A stretch of DNA of 64,000 bases from Chionoecetes opilio (taxonomy: Eukaryota; Arthropoda; Malacostraca; Decapoda; Majidae), in NCBI GenBank assembly GCA_016584305.1, contig JACEEZ010018248.1:56426-120425 (forward strand), read 5' to 3'. The translations under genes were made by a program, and so were the position numbers. Under the pieces are notes generated by a model. That model was not told the DNA's origin, made no database searches, and saw nothing but the letters and a program-made list of their open reading frames with translations. Shown here in pieces: positions 36,065 through 47,825 of the stretch (positions are counted from its first letter, which is position 1; every line of letters starts with the position of its first letter).

Positions 36065-36560
36065 ACCCGGCCGTCCGCGAAGTCAATAAACGTGACGCTA
36101 GGGGCTTATCACGGCGAAGGAGGTGTATTCGTGCAGGACGAGGAGCACACAGAAGACGCAGAGGGCACCCAGTGAAGCCGGCTGAGGTGAGGAGCGACTC
36201 TCAGCGGTGGCCTTGTACGGGGAAGAGAAGAGGGGGAAGAAGCGGGGAGGCGGCGGATTGATACGGCCCGCCAGCATCAGATGAGGGGCGCGGACGGTGG
36301 GTTGACACCTGTTGGTGTGCGGACCGCTAGGAACCGTCATCGGCCCCCGATGGATGACGGATCATTATTAGATTCGGAGTAAATTGAATGTAAATTTTTG
36401 TTTGTGTGTGGTTTAATGATGAGCGAGTTGTACCCTTCAGATGAGGATGTTTTTATTGTGTTAATTTTGTGTTCAACTATGGTTTCCATATTTTTTTTTT
36501 CTTTATGTACTTTTAGGATAAAAGGATTTTGGAGTAAAGGAAAAACAGCGGGACGCTGTT
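36065..36560 (+). other. Retrotransposon B region between integrase and 3' LTR
   Basis: GC-rich to about 36360, then AT-rich. It is probably the degenerate end of pol and untranslated sequence. No separate ORF is recognised. Confidence 0.5.
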
Positions 36561-36580
36561 TGGGGGGAGAGGGTAGGGAT
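36561..36580 (+). promoter_or_regulatory. Polypurine tract
   Basis: TGGGGGGAGAGGGTAGGGAT immediately upstream of the putative LTR start. It would prime plus-strand DNA synthesis. Confidence 0.65.
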
Positions 36581-36582
36581 AA

Positions 36583-38600
36583 TGTACACCGCAGAGAAGT
36601 CCGTATGTCTGTATGGTTGTGAACGTGAGCAAGGTCGTCTGTCTGTGTGTATTGTCATGGTGTGGTAACGTAGCAAGTCCGTCTGTCTGGTGTACGATGT
36701 GAGCGGCCGTGTGGGGCCGTTGGGGCTAACGATGGGCCTCATCTCCAGAAGATATCAGGTGTTAAGGTTAAAGTCGGGTTGTGTGAATGTTTAAATGTGT
36801 TTGGAGATCATTTGTGTATGAGGGATGCGAGTAGGTGTGTATGCTGTTGAGATGAGACGGTGTGGTATGCTTGAAAGTATGTGTGGGGAGGGAAGATTAA
36901 AGGTTAGAGGGATGGTTGAAGGTTGGAGTCTGCGGTGGCGGCCTTGGGGCCGTGGCCATGGTGCCGGTGTCGCCAGAGCGTGGGGGAGAGAACACAGCGG
37001 GAGAGGCACGAGCAAGGTGGTCTTGGGAGCGCGGCAGCCGACAGTAACGGAGAAGGGATTTATTTACACCACGCGCCGCCCTTGGTGTATCTGCCGCGTC
37101 TTGAGGAGAATGTCAGTGTCTCGTATACGTCAGCGTCTCGCATTAAGTCTGTACCCGTGTGTAGTGAGCCATTCTCACGTATAGCCTCCAGTGTGTGTTA
37201 GACCAGTGCTATTCAACCTAGGTGGACGGTCCACCTAAAGGTGGACGGGTGTCTTGGGGTGGACAGGTGAGTGGACGAGATCATGCCCACGTGTCGGTAT
37301 AGATAAGGGAAAATAAATCTATGTATAAAACTAGGTAAAGGTGGGGATATTTTTATAAGCATTGGGAAAATAAATGGATTCAAACTGAAGGTGAAAACAA
37401 TTAAAAACAATGTAGAAAAGAGGTGTTGTTCTGATTTTGAAGTCTTTGATACCTATATGGCTGGCTGGCAGTGGCTGGGCACATGGTAGGCAGACAGCAG
37501 AGCAGACACTGGAGGTATGTCTGGGGGTCGAATGTCCCCCTGAATTACCAGACACCTGACTTTGATGCAGGAAAACATTGATTTATATTTCCAAGACACC
37601 TCAGACCTCCAACATGTGGAAGCTTCATCCATTCTCAGATGATGGAACTGATCATTCTGATGCCCTATTGGAGTTTCCAGTGGATTATTCTTAAAAAGCA
37701 GCTTTCAAAACATTTGGCCATCCTATGCATTGCATTGCTGGGTTGTCCTGCTTAATAGTTAGGACTACAAGGAGTAAGCTGAGAAGGCACCAGCCATATT
37801 TGTGCAGATGCCAACATCATGTCTGTGTCACCAAAGTTTCTCGAGCGTTAATCAAGGCATAGAAAAGGAATGCCATTCTGAATTTGGATCCTCTTATGCG
37901 GGTTACACTTTAAAATTGTCTGATGCCTCGATTTAAGCTGATAGCACACAAATTGCAACAGCAGCCAGGCCACTGATTTTTGTTTCTTGAAGGAAAAGAC
38001 TTTGTTTTCTGGATTACCAAATATAACGCATATTAGGTGCAATTTTACTTTAGTTTCATGAAGAAAAATGCATTTGCTGTGGAATTCCGAAGGTATGTTT
38101 AACTTTTCATTGTATATTTATAGTTTTAGACTGCATGTGTTATTATACAGAAGAATATGTAAACTGTAAATTTAAAATGAGAGTGAAGCTGCCTTTTCCT
38201 ACCTATATATTTTGTAGAATGATATAGTTAGATTTAAAATGTTACAGCTGTGAGATTTTAAAGATACAAAAATAGTGGTGGACAGCTCTTGCCAAATCAC
38301 TACTAGGGGTGGACGACATCAAAAAAGGTTGAAGAGCACTGTGTTAGACAAACATTCTTAGACAGCGTAACATGTGAGTCTCTCTCTCCACCTTCAGTCC
38401 TGTGTATTGTGACCTCCGCCATTAAATTAGACAGTGTATTACGGTGTGCTCAGTGTCCTCTTCCTCCGGGTGAATGATACAGGTGCCATCAGCGGTGAGA
38501 AAGTTACTCGTTTCAGGTTTTTCTGCCGAACCTTCGTGAAGGGTTAAGTGGTTACGAGAGGCGCCCTTTGCTGTGATAAGAAAGGTGAATGCCCTGCGTA
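36583..38600 (+). mobile_element. Putative 3' LTR of retrotransposon B, interrupted
   Basis: It starts TGTACACCGC just after the polypurine tract. It is split by a hAT element at 37204-38341; without it the LTR would be at most ~880 bp. The right end is uncertain because the sequence enters a (TA)n tract at 38604. No 5' LTR partner is present, since the 5' end of the element is missing. Confidence 0.55.
37204..38341 (+). mobile_element. hAT element in the LTR, 8-bp target duplication
   Basis: The ends are CAGTGCTATTCAACCT and AGGTTGAAGAGCACTG. The flanks 'tgttagac' at 37196-37203 and 38342-38349 are identical. Between 37600 and 37970 the plus strand keeps the C-terminal part of a hAT transposase in broken frames: a 'LLEFPVDYSLKAAFK' block and a terminal 'NLDPLMRVTL … QQQPGH' segment like the dimerisation end. 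It is inactive. Confidence 0.92.
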
Positions 38601-38602
38601 AC

Positions 38603-38603
<1 letters not shown>

Positions 38604-38638
<35 letters not shown>

Positions 38639-38666
38639 ATTATATATATATATATATAATATTATA

Positions 38667-38698
<32 letters not shown>

Positions 38699-38700
38699 CA
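38604..38700. repeat. (TA)n microsatellite
   Basis: About 95 bp of TA-rich repeat. Confidence 0.95.
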
Positions 38701-38715
38701 TATTGTTTCCATCGG

Positions 38716-39049
38716 TCACCTGTTTCACGGAATGTTACATATTCCAATACTTCATCAATGCAATTCTATGGAATTTAGATATAAGTTTCATACTTGCCAG
38801 TTTGACAAATTAAAATAGTTTTTTATTCAATTTTACATCACAAAGGAATGCCAATGACAAGGAAAAGATGAAGCTAAAATACTCACCTGTTTCACGGAAT
38901 GTTACATATTCCAATACTTCATCAATGCAATTCTATGGAATTTAGATATAAGTTTCATACTTGCCAGTTTGACAAATTAAAATAGTTTTTTATTCAATTT
39001 TACATCACAAAGGAATGCCAATGACAAGGAAAAGATGAAGCTAAAATAC
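38716..39049. repeat. Exact 167-bp tandem duplication
   Basis: 38716-38882 and 38883-39049 appear identical base for base. The unit includes the first ~45 bp of a LINE 3' UTR. Confidence 0.92.
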
Positions 39050-39270
39050 TGCTAGCTACCAGTGTCATTAAGAAGATAATAAGACAATATAGGAAAGGGG
39101 TTGGCCAAGTTAGTTCGAGAGGTGTTACGACACCTCTTTCTTAAAAAAAATCAAATCATAGGACTGGTGCAAAAATATATACAAGAGAGTTGCAAAGTTT
39201 ACGAGTGTAAGGGATGAAAGATTGGTTAACTCTTGCATTAGTAAGTGGATAGAATACGAAAATTAATCCG
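38990..39270 (-). pseudogene. Diverged 3' end of BS-like LINE
   Basis: The minus strand matches the 3' UTR and terminal codons of the LINE at 12331-12812 ('ttacatcacaaaggaatgcc', 'agttcgagaggtgtt', 'gattggttaactcttgcatta'), with many differences. Confidence 0.75.
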
Positions 39271-41880
39271 AGAAGGAATAGATGCTACACATCACCAGTA
39301 TTTTCATCTCAGCTTGGATAAAACATTACTAAATCGGGCTTTGTAATGAAACCTCTTCTGCGTTCATTAATATAAGTAGATTCATTTTCCTTGTGTATTT
39401 GATAACAAAGATAAATATTCATTCTAAAATAAACATTGGTCAAAATAATTTACAGCACGCCACCAATACTCACTGCACTGAGTTTTATGATCCCGTTAGA
39501 GCCAGTGATTCTCACTCAAATAAACATGTTTTGAGGACTTCTTATATGATTTTTTGACATGCTTCTATAGTTTTTTTCTTCAAATCAAAAGATTATTCAA
39601 ATTCATTTAACAAATGTAACATTGGTGTCTAGGATGCATAGAAAATGAAAATATATGCTTACCATAGTAATAATTTTCTCCATAAAAGCAACCCGTACAT
39701 ACAATTCCCGATTCGAGAAACGTCTCATATCATCAATATTGCATTATATAATGGTAGAAATTTAGATTAATCCATTAATGAACAACTATTACCATATTAT
39801 TGCATTTGCTGACCAGAGAAGTGTACGACAAGACATTTGTAAACAAACCATGCGGCTGACGGCTGGCCAGGCCCAAGGCTTCATAAACACCGGAGGCCTT
39901 GTCAGGTCTCGGAAGGAAACAGTAGATCCTCCGCCTCACATGTGCCTTCCTGAGGAAGTTTAAACAGCTCTCGCCTAAGTGATTGCTTCACCAGACTATA
40001 TATATCGTACTTGTGGCATACGATTTGAGATGGGGCCAGAAATTTCAGATGTTCATTTCAGAAATGTCTGATGGCGAAATTATCCATGGCGTTCGTTAAT
40101 CATGGCTTTTATAGAATAAGAAATCATACTACCCTTGTGCGAAAAATCTATAGCCTTTCAGCATCAATGGAGATATTCACCCAAACATTTTGACGTAATA
40201 CTTCCTTAGTGGCTATCGGACCATGCATGAATATAGCATACTTTCAAATACTATTCCTTCAAACCAATGTTCATGATAATTATGGACATGAGTAACAAAA
40301 CTATTGGTTTTATTAGTGAAAACCTATATTCAACATAAGAACACTTAAGATTCCCTTACTTTGGTTATAATAACATCAAATATTGATCGCTAGCACCCAG
40401 TTATCGGCAAATTACCTATCTAATCAAGATTTATGGACATTTAGTACGGGATCTTAATACTCGGTGCAGTTGCCCATACTCATGAGTATTTAAATCAGGG
40501 ACTATAAATATACAACTTTTCCTACACAGAGATCTTTCTTGATTTATACAAATATCTAAATGCAATTGACGAATACAAGCAAAGAATATAATAGACATTT
40601 ATGTTTAACACCGTGTGTTGATGCCTGAGGTACGACACTTTTCTATAGGCCAACACGTGGGCTTATAATCCCAAGCACAACTTCACTCTCTTGTGATTCA
40701 CCCATGCGTTCGTACGTCTGGCAGCGTATCTTGCAGACAGTATTTTAAGATTATTATATACATATGATATGGCAGTAGGATTCATGACTTTCTTGTAGTT
40801 GTACTCTACCTGAATGACAAGAATAGTATACCTCATATTTTGTTCACGTTATTAATTATCCAGCAGAAGACACACTCAATTGTATTGAGCATTGATATGT
40901 GCTAAAAATGTACTTAATATGGAGATTGTTCTGGTTATTCTTTTTTCGTGAGTAAATCTACTCACATACTCAATTACTCATCCTGAGTTGCCGTGGATGA
41001 GTAAGATCTTTGAACACTCGTTTCAGTCACTGTATACGCTAGAAATGTATATGTGTGGTTTCGTGAGGAGGGAGATACGCCAGGGTATGTTAGGTTGTAT
41101 ATTACACAATTGTGCAGAATGCATATACACGTCGTGAACGGAAACGGCTTGGAATGAGACTGTTTTGGTTAAGGAAATTCACCCTGGAAAATTGGGAAAG
41201 ATCGTGTTTCCGCCCACGACAATGTCACTATGCACCTTTCACCACCTAGAGTAGTGACTTTCCCCTTGCAGTAATGTATGTATATTAACTAGCTAGCACC
41301 TGCAGGTCTAAGCAGAGAGGCGAGACGACCCATGACCGGCAGTTGTCAGAGTGGCGTGCCAGGGTAAAAGTGTCGTGTGGGAGTACTTGGAATGAGACCG
41401 TTTTGGTTAAGGTAATATATACTACATACCGCCAGAATTTTAATTTCCCAATTTCTTTTGTGGACCTTGGAGATATACGAGTGGTTGTTCATAACATTAT
41501 TATGGCCCTTTGGAAAATATACGAGTGGTTTTTTTTTCAAACATTTTTTCCTGGAAAAACCCTGGAAAATTTTTAAGGGAAGTTGGGTTTTTTTCTAAAA
41601 TTATTATGTAATATTCTATAATCATTTAAAAGTTTTTTCCTGCCTTATAATGAGGTAACAACATTTTGTGAATTTTGTTGTGTGGCAATTACGTCTAGGG
41701 ATGAATATAGTCGGTTTAACATGTGTTGTATATTTCTTGGGTCTATAGTTTTATTTGAATACTCCCTGGGTTTCCTTTTTTTTTTAAAAGGAGGAGTTTT
41801 AACTGAAAAAAATAAAAAACGCGTTTATGTTCATGCGTATTTTTTTCATATCTTTTTATGTTATTTTAATGAATGATTGA
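39271..41880. other. AT-rich sequence, no gene recognised
   Basis: I see no convincing ORF, repeat boundary or RNA gene. One short direct repeat occurs: 'ttggaatgagac' followed by 'gttttggttaagg' at about 41151 and 41388. Confidence 0.5.
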
Positions 41881-41949
41881 TAATTCTCGGGTATTACAAA
41901 GGATTACAAAGGAAACACAAACAGCAACAGACCAATAGGCCCCTTCCTT

Positions 41950-43900
41950 CCCAAGGCTTTTTGTTTTAACTACACTACACTAACTGATAATAAAAAGAGA
42001 AAGGATAGGAAAGAAAAGGGCTCCTCCCCCCCCCACTCATCTCTCCACCCAAAGGGGGGGGCCGGAAATAAAAGGGGTACCATGCAAATAAAAAAAAAAC
42101 CTTGCAGGGGTTTTTTGGGGAGGAAAGTTGAAAGTTTAATCTTTTGGCTACTCCTGGTTTTGGGGGAAAAGGTTAGTGCGGATGGGAATTAGGTCATGTT
42201 ATGTGTTTTTTTTTTAAGGGTTTAAAAGGCCACAGTGTGGGGGTTTCAAGGGTGGTGCGGCACCCTTCCCGGGCGTTTCTTGGGAGGCATTTAGTAATCA
42301 AGGCCCCCCAGCTCCGTTCGATCCCCCTGGGGGTTTGTGTTTTTCCCATGTGGGGGCCCCGTGCCACCAATGCCTCCTGCGCAGGGGGACCCCTTTTAGG
42401 GGGGGGGTCCCAAATCCGCGGGGTGGCACAAAGGGGGTCGGGAAACCCTTTTACTGTTTAAAACCCCGGTCACAGGGGAGGGGTAGAAAGTGGTAACCTT
42501 TTTAACTCGGGGGTATCGGGTGTGTTTTTCATGGGGTCTAAAAAAAGTGTTGGTGTAGACTAAAGTGGGGAAGTTAAAGGGGGTGGGGCCCCGGGCCGGG
42601 GCCCTGGCCTTTTTTTTTATGAGGCAGCGGGTTTAATAACCCAAAAGTTTTCCGTTAAACCCCACTGCGGGAAAGTGCCCCCCAAAAAATTGGGACGCCC
42701 GGGGCCACTTCAATGCCCCCTTTGGCAGCATTTGACCCCGGGTATATAAATCCCGATGGGGGGTCATTAACTTTTTCGGGGCCCCCTTACTAAACCCAAA
42801 ACCCCCGTCACAGTAAAAAGTTTTTGGAAAGTGCCCTTTTAAATGGGGGGCTGTCGGGGGAACCGTTGGGGGGGGGGGTTTTGTTTTAGACGGACTCGCA
42901 ATCATTTCCCCGCAATGAGAGTAAGCATCAGAGGCCCGCGAGAAAAATTTTAATTTTTTCCCGGGAGAAAAACAGGGGAAAACCCGGGGGGTTTTGATAG
43001 GAAATATTTATGGGGGGGGGAAGGCGATTTTTAAATGTTTTCCATTTTATTTTGAGTTTACAAAGCTGGGGGCCCCGGGCCAAATTCCAAAACTTTTTTA
43101 AAAAAGGGTTTTTGGGGGAAGAAGTACTTTGCTTCGTTCGTTAAAAACCCGGGTTTCCCTTTGCTTTTTTTAAAAACCCGTTGTTTTTTAGTTGAGCTTG
43201 CCCGTTAGCGGGGGAAAGGGTTTTTTTGGGGGCTACGTTTTGTAAATCCTTTGAAGATTTTTTAAAGACTTCAAAGAGGTCACCTCTTATCCTTCGTTTT
43301 GTTAGTGGGAATTTTAAATTTTCTTTTAGCCGATTTTCGTAAAGATTTTCAAAGCAATTAGTATCATTTTTTTTTTCCTTCCTTTTTTTTTTCTTTTATC
43401 CCCCCCGTTTTTTTTTTTATAATTTTTTACCCAAACGTAACCCCATTTCTATCTTTTTAAAACGGGAACCCCCCCCCATTTAAAAGAGTGGTATAAAATT
43501 TTTCGATTTGAAACGAAAATTTTGTCCAATAAAAACCAACCAAATTTTTTTGCAGTTTTTTACTTTCCTCTTTTCATTTGGTTATTCGGGTTTGAGAAAC
43601 TTTCAGATTATAACGCCCAAATCTTTTTCTTTATCAACAAATTGTTTTTTTGGAAAAAAATTCATCCCCGTAACTTTTTTGAGGGTTGTTTTTTACCGGG
43701 TAGTGTTAAATACAATGAATTTGTTAAGGGTTTAAAATTTTTAAATTTCCATTTTTTTTTGTCCATTTTTTTTAGCGTTGGGGGAAGTCGTTTTGGTTTT
43801 AGAAAGTTGGCCCCCGGGGATTCTGTTTGAGGCAGGGGAGGTTTTTGTTTTTGAATTTTGTATCCCTCCAAGCAAATTTCGATATTTTGCCCCGGGGGTT
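41950..43900. other. Homopolymer-rich, probably poor-quality sequence
   Basis: Runs of G, C, T and A of 4-10 bases are far denser than elsewhere. A B-box-like 'cgttcgatcccc' occurs near 42315 in a segment that may be a corrupted SINE. Nothing else can be supported. Confidence 0.6.
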
Positions 43901-46250
43901 CCCCCATCAATGTTCCCTAATATATATTAAAAAAGGATAGGTCCGAGAACTGATCCTTGAGGAACGCCCCTATTAAAAACGGGGTTTAGGCCCAAAATTT
44001 TCCCTTTATTTCCACCCTTTGTTTTCGATTTGACAGCCAAATTTTCTTAATTTCCAATTTGAAAAATGGCCTGTTATACCATAAACTTTTACTTTGTAAT
44101 GAGACGGTTATGAGGGGAAAATTTTGTGAACGCTTTTTAAATCGAGGTAAAAAATTCGTCTTTCTGGGCCCCCGTGGTTTTTCTTTCATTTTTTTTACAT
44201 TATTGTAAAAATCAAATAAGTTTTTAGAATGGCATGAGCGGTTTATTTTTGAATCCATGTTTGCGAATCTTTTTAATTTTGTCATTTTTTTTCAAAAAAA
44301 CTTTTAACGATTTTTTTTCTTTTATTTTTTGGATTCCTTTAATTTTTTCAGCAAATTTATGTTTAAAACTGATTGGCCGATGTTTTTTCCGGGTGGGGAC
44401 TTGGGTTCCCTTTTTTTTAAAAAGGGGGTTTTAAAATTGTTGTAGGGTTTTATTCGCAAGGGGACATTTCCAGTGAGGGGAAAACCCTTTTTAAAAAAAG
44501 ATGGAAAGTGGTTTTTTTCTATTTCGGTTTTTTGCCCTTTTTTTTAATATGGGGTGGCCCCAAATTTTGTCAGGACCAGAAGCTTTTTTTAATTTTTATG
44601 TTTCTTTATCCGCCCGGGGAACAAAATGGGCCCCATTCCCGAAAATTTTTAAAAAGGGAAAAAGGGGAGGGGAAGTTTCCTTTGTTTTGGGGTTTTTTGG
44701 GGGTGGGGTTGATTTTTTGGCGGGGGTTTTGTTTTCTCCCCGTGAAGAAGGGTGCAAAAAAAATTATTTTTAAATGCTTCAATTTTTTTCCTGTGTGTTC
44801 GCCATTTTCCTTTCCAACGGCCCTATCGTTGACTTTTTACTTTTTTTTTTTTTAACCCTACTGTTTTGAATTTTTTAGGGTTTTATTTTCTCATTTTGGC
44901 AATACGTCATCAAAATTCTTTTTGGGGGGGCCCGCTTAATAAGTTTTTTCGAATTTCGTCTAAAATTCCGGGCGTGATCGCGTTTTTTTCCTTTATTTTG
45001 TGTTTCTTTTGGGGTTTTTTCCTAAAGGGACGCATTTTAGCTGCACCCGGGGTGTCCTTTATTTTGGGGTCCCCCATTTTTGGTTTTTAAAGTTTTTAAA
45101 AATCGCCTAATCGCATCGGGATTGAGGATTGTATTTCTAAGTTAAGCTTACCGGGGAATTTATGGGCCCGCTACATTTATGTCGTTACTTTCTGAGATAA
45201 CATTCCAATCCCGGGGTTCGTTAAGTTTTTTTTAGGGTTTTTTGAAGTTAGCCTTTGATAGTCAAGAAAATTTTTTTTTTACTTTTGACTTCGTTGTCCT
45301 TTCTGATGTTTAAACGGGAAAGTAATCGCCCCGGGGGCCCCTGCCCACTAAATTCGGATCCCACGTTTAAAGTTACTGACAAGGTTTTTGTTAGTTGTGA
45401 AAATAAGATCTAGAAAATTATGCCCCCTTGTTGGGGTTTATCCAAGTGTTGAATAAAGCACTTTTTTTGGAGATTTTTAATAGATTGTGCCCCAATGTGT
45501 TGTAAGCGAAGGCGCCCCAACTTGTTACGGGTATATTTAAAAACACCGAAAAATTACGCCTTTTTGGGTTTTTAGAAAATAATTTCGCTATTGTTCAAAA
45601 GAGTTCTTCGTCAATTGTATTTGTTTAGCTGGAGGTCGATAAACAAGGGCCCAATTTCTATTTTTGGGGAAAAGACGATTTAGTTGAACGAAAAAACATT
45701 ACTGTTATCCCTTTCGTGCTTTGATAAATACAAAAGGGGGTGAAGGCAGGTCTTTTTTATACAACAATACACCTCCCCTACTCCCTTTGAAGTCCCTTTT
45801 TGAACTTAATAAGTTATAGCCCGGGGTTTTTCGCAAATTTCAGCCAAAAAAACTCCATTGTCGTAAAACTACCCTACTCGGAAATTCCAAAAGAGGGGTA
45901 TTTTCTGAAATAAAATAGTTCCTTAGATCAGAAATTTTTTTTCGTATAAATACGGGGATTTAAAATAACAAGCTTTAATATCCGGGATGGGTATTGGGCT
46001 TTTCCGGGGGAAATTTGATTTTTGGGGGCCCCTTTTTTGCGAACGAAAAACTTAAAATTACGAGAACGAGAGGGTTAGGTTGTTGCGGGAAACCCCATAG
46101 GGGATTTTTTGGGGTTTTTATTAGTTTTCCCGTCAATTTAGGGAGAATACCGGTCGGGCCGAACCAACTGAATTTAAGTTGGGAGCCCCCCCGTTTCGGG
46201 GAAAAGGGAACGGTTGGTTATAAAAATGGTCCCATAAGTTTATATATTCA
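43901..46250 (-). pseudogene. CR1-like LINE ORF2, degenerate or poorly sequenced
   Basis: On the minus strand GVPQGSVLG is encoded at about 43940-43972. Upstream of it (43986-44285) come NRSCHSKNLFDFYNN and KIWLSNRKQRVEIKGKF, in the order and spacing of CR1-clade reverse transcriptase. Further upstream (45700-45800) a 'GGGVVLY'-type segment suggests the endonuclease. Frames are broken by extended homopolymers throughout, which may be sequencing error rather than decay. Confidence 0.6.
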
Positions 46251-46599
46251 ACACCTTCTTCTTTACAGAGATTTGCGAGACGATTGTTTGTGCTGAAGGC
46301 CTTGTTGTAGAAGCCATATAGAGTGATTGGCTTACCTTTATCTGTTATCTAGACAGGTAATCCTTTGGCCGGGTGCCAAAATGATAAGAGAAGACAGGGA
46401 GACGGGTGGGGGGGAATTCGGGATACAGGAGCGAGAACGGGACACGTCCTCCTCTGACAACTTCTTACTGATGACTAAAATTATTAGTTTATTACTTGCG
46501 AGTTGCGGCTTGCCTCGCCGGCCCGCCGCTCGCGGAGTGGGTAGCCTCCCACCGACGCTTATATCTAAACCCAAGAAAAAACTACACCAGCTCGAAAGT

Positions 46600-46860
46600 T
46601 ATCGCCTGTTCAGCCTTCTTGAAATAATAAGAACATAAGAAAATATGGAAGCTACAAGACGTCGTGAGTCTGAGACCACGTGGTAGTTCCTGTTACTTAA
46701 CACTTCCTACATCCATCTTTCATGCCCATCCATGAACTTGTCCAGCCTACTTTTAAAACTCCCTATTGACTCCGCACTAACTACCTATTGACTGAATCCA
46801 TTCCAATCATTTACCACCCTATTTGTGAACACACCGCACCGCCATGATTTAGCTCACATA
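46600..46860 (-). pseudogene. C-terminus and 3' UTR of a CR1-like LINE
   Basis: The minus strand reads RVVNDWNG … SIGSFKSRLDKFMDGH, the conserved C-terminal end of CR1-like ORF2. It is followed by a 3' UTR containing 'tattttcttatgttctta'. Confidence 0.7.
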
Positions 46861-46888
46861 TGCACCACGCTGTTGCCTGGCAACAAAG

Positions 46889-46919
46889 TAACAAAGGCCC
46901 GGCGAGCGGGCCTTTGTTA
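46889..46919. other. Perfect 13-bp-stem hairpin
   Basis: TAACAAAGGCCCG (46889-46901), a 5-base loop, and its exact complement (46907-46919). The function is unknown. Confidence 0.8.
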
Positions 46920-47247
46920 AGCGTGCCTCCTATCCCCCCACCTCCCCAGCAAACATCGAAATTACGGGACGATACCGGCCAGCATCGGCAATCCGGAGTT
47001 TATTGTATTGGGTCATCTTAAAATGCGGCTGCCAGTACTGGTTCGATTCATTTAAATTATCCGCATGCACCGCGGCAGGCAGCGGCCCAATTAATTTTAT
47101 AAAGCGGGCCGATTATGTGCCCGATATTGGACCATAATTATTTCTCCAGTATTGGGCCGCTTCAGTAGTCAGATTAATTTTATATAATGGGACGATTATG
47201 GGTATTGTAACCATGCCGCTTCTTTCAGTATCGTGCCGATATAATCT

Positions 47248-47494
47248 TAATTGTTTGCCAGTGTTATATCCCTGTGGATTTTTAGTGCCTTATGCTGAAC
47301 AATGATTGCAAAGCTACTATGTTTTGCCACGGTATATTGTGAAAGATTTAATAAGGGGAAGGCGCATCAAGCAGCCTCCCTTATTAAACCTCCTTTCACA
47401 ATATACCCTGGCAAAACATAGTAGCTTTGCAATCATTGTTCAGTATAGGGCACTAAAAATCCACAGGGATAATGCTGGTAAACAATTAAGACTA
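47248..47494. repeat. ~250-bp palindrome
   Basis: Arms 47248-47356 and 47380-47494 pair with few mismatches (e.g. 'gcaaagctactatgttttgcca' opposite its complement). The spacer is about 23 bp. Confidence 0.9.
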
Positions 47495-47825
47495 CATTGG
47501 TACAATGCACTGGAAAATATAAAAATATTACATAATATGGATATTATAGAATAATACTTCCACTGATGTTCGTTATCACTTAAAACGAAACATAAATGTT
47601 TGCTATAAAACAGCTAACAATTTTTGAGCAAAAATCTCATTACGTTATTGCAAAATATTAACAGCTGAGCAAAAATTGGTCTTTAATAATTATTTTCAAA
47701 ATATGCCTATTTGAAAAACATGAACATTCAAACACAAAATCCATTTTATTCAAATTTATTAAAAAAAAATTGATACAAAAGTAAAGTAATAGAACACATG
47801 GTCATCTTCACAAGGCCATCCTCTT

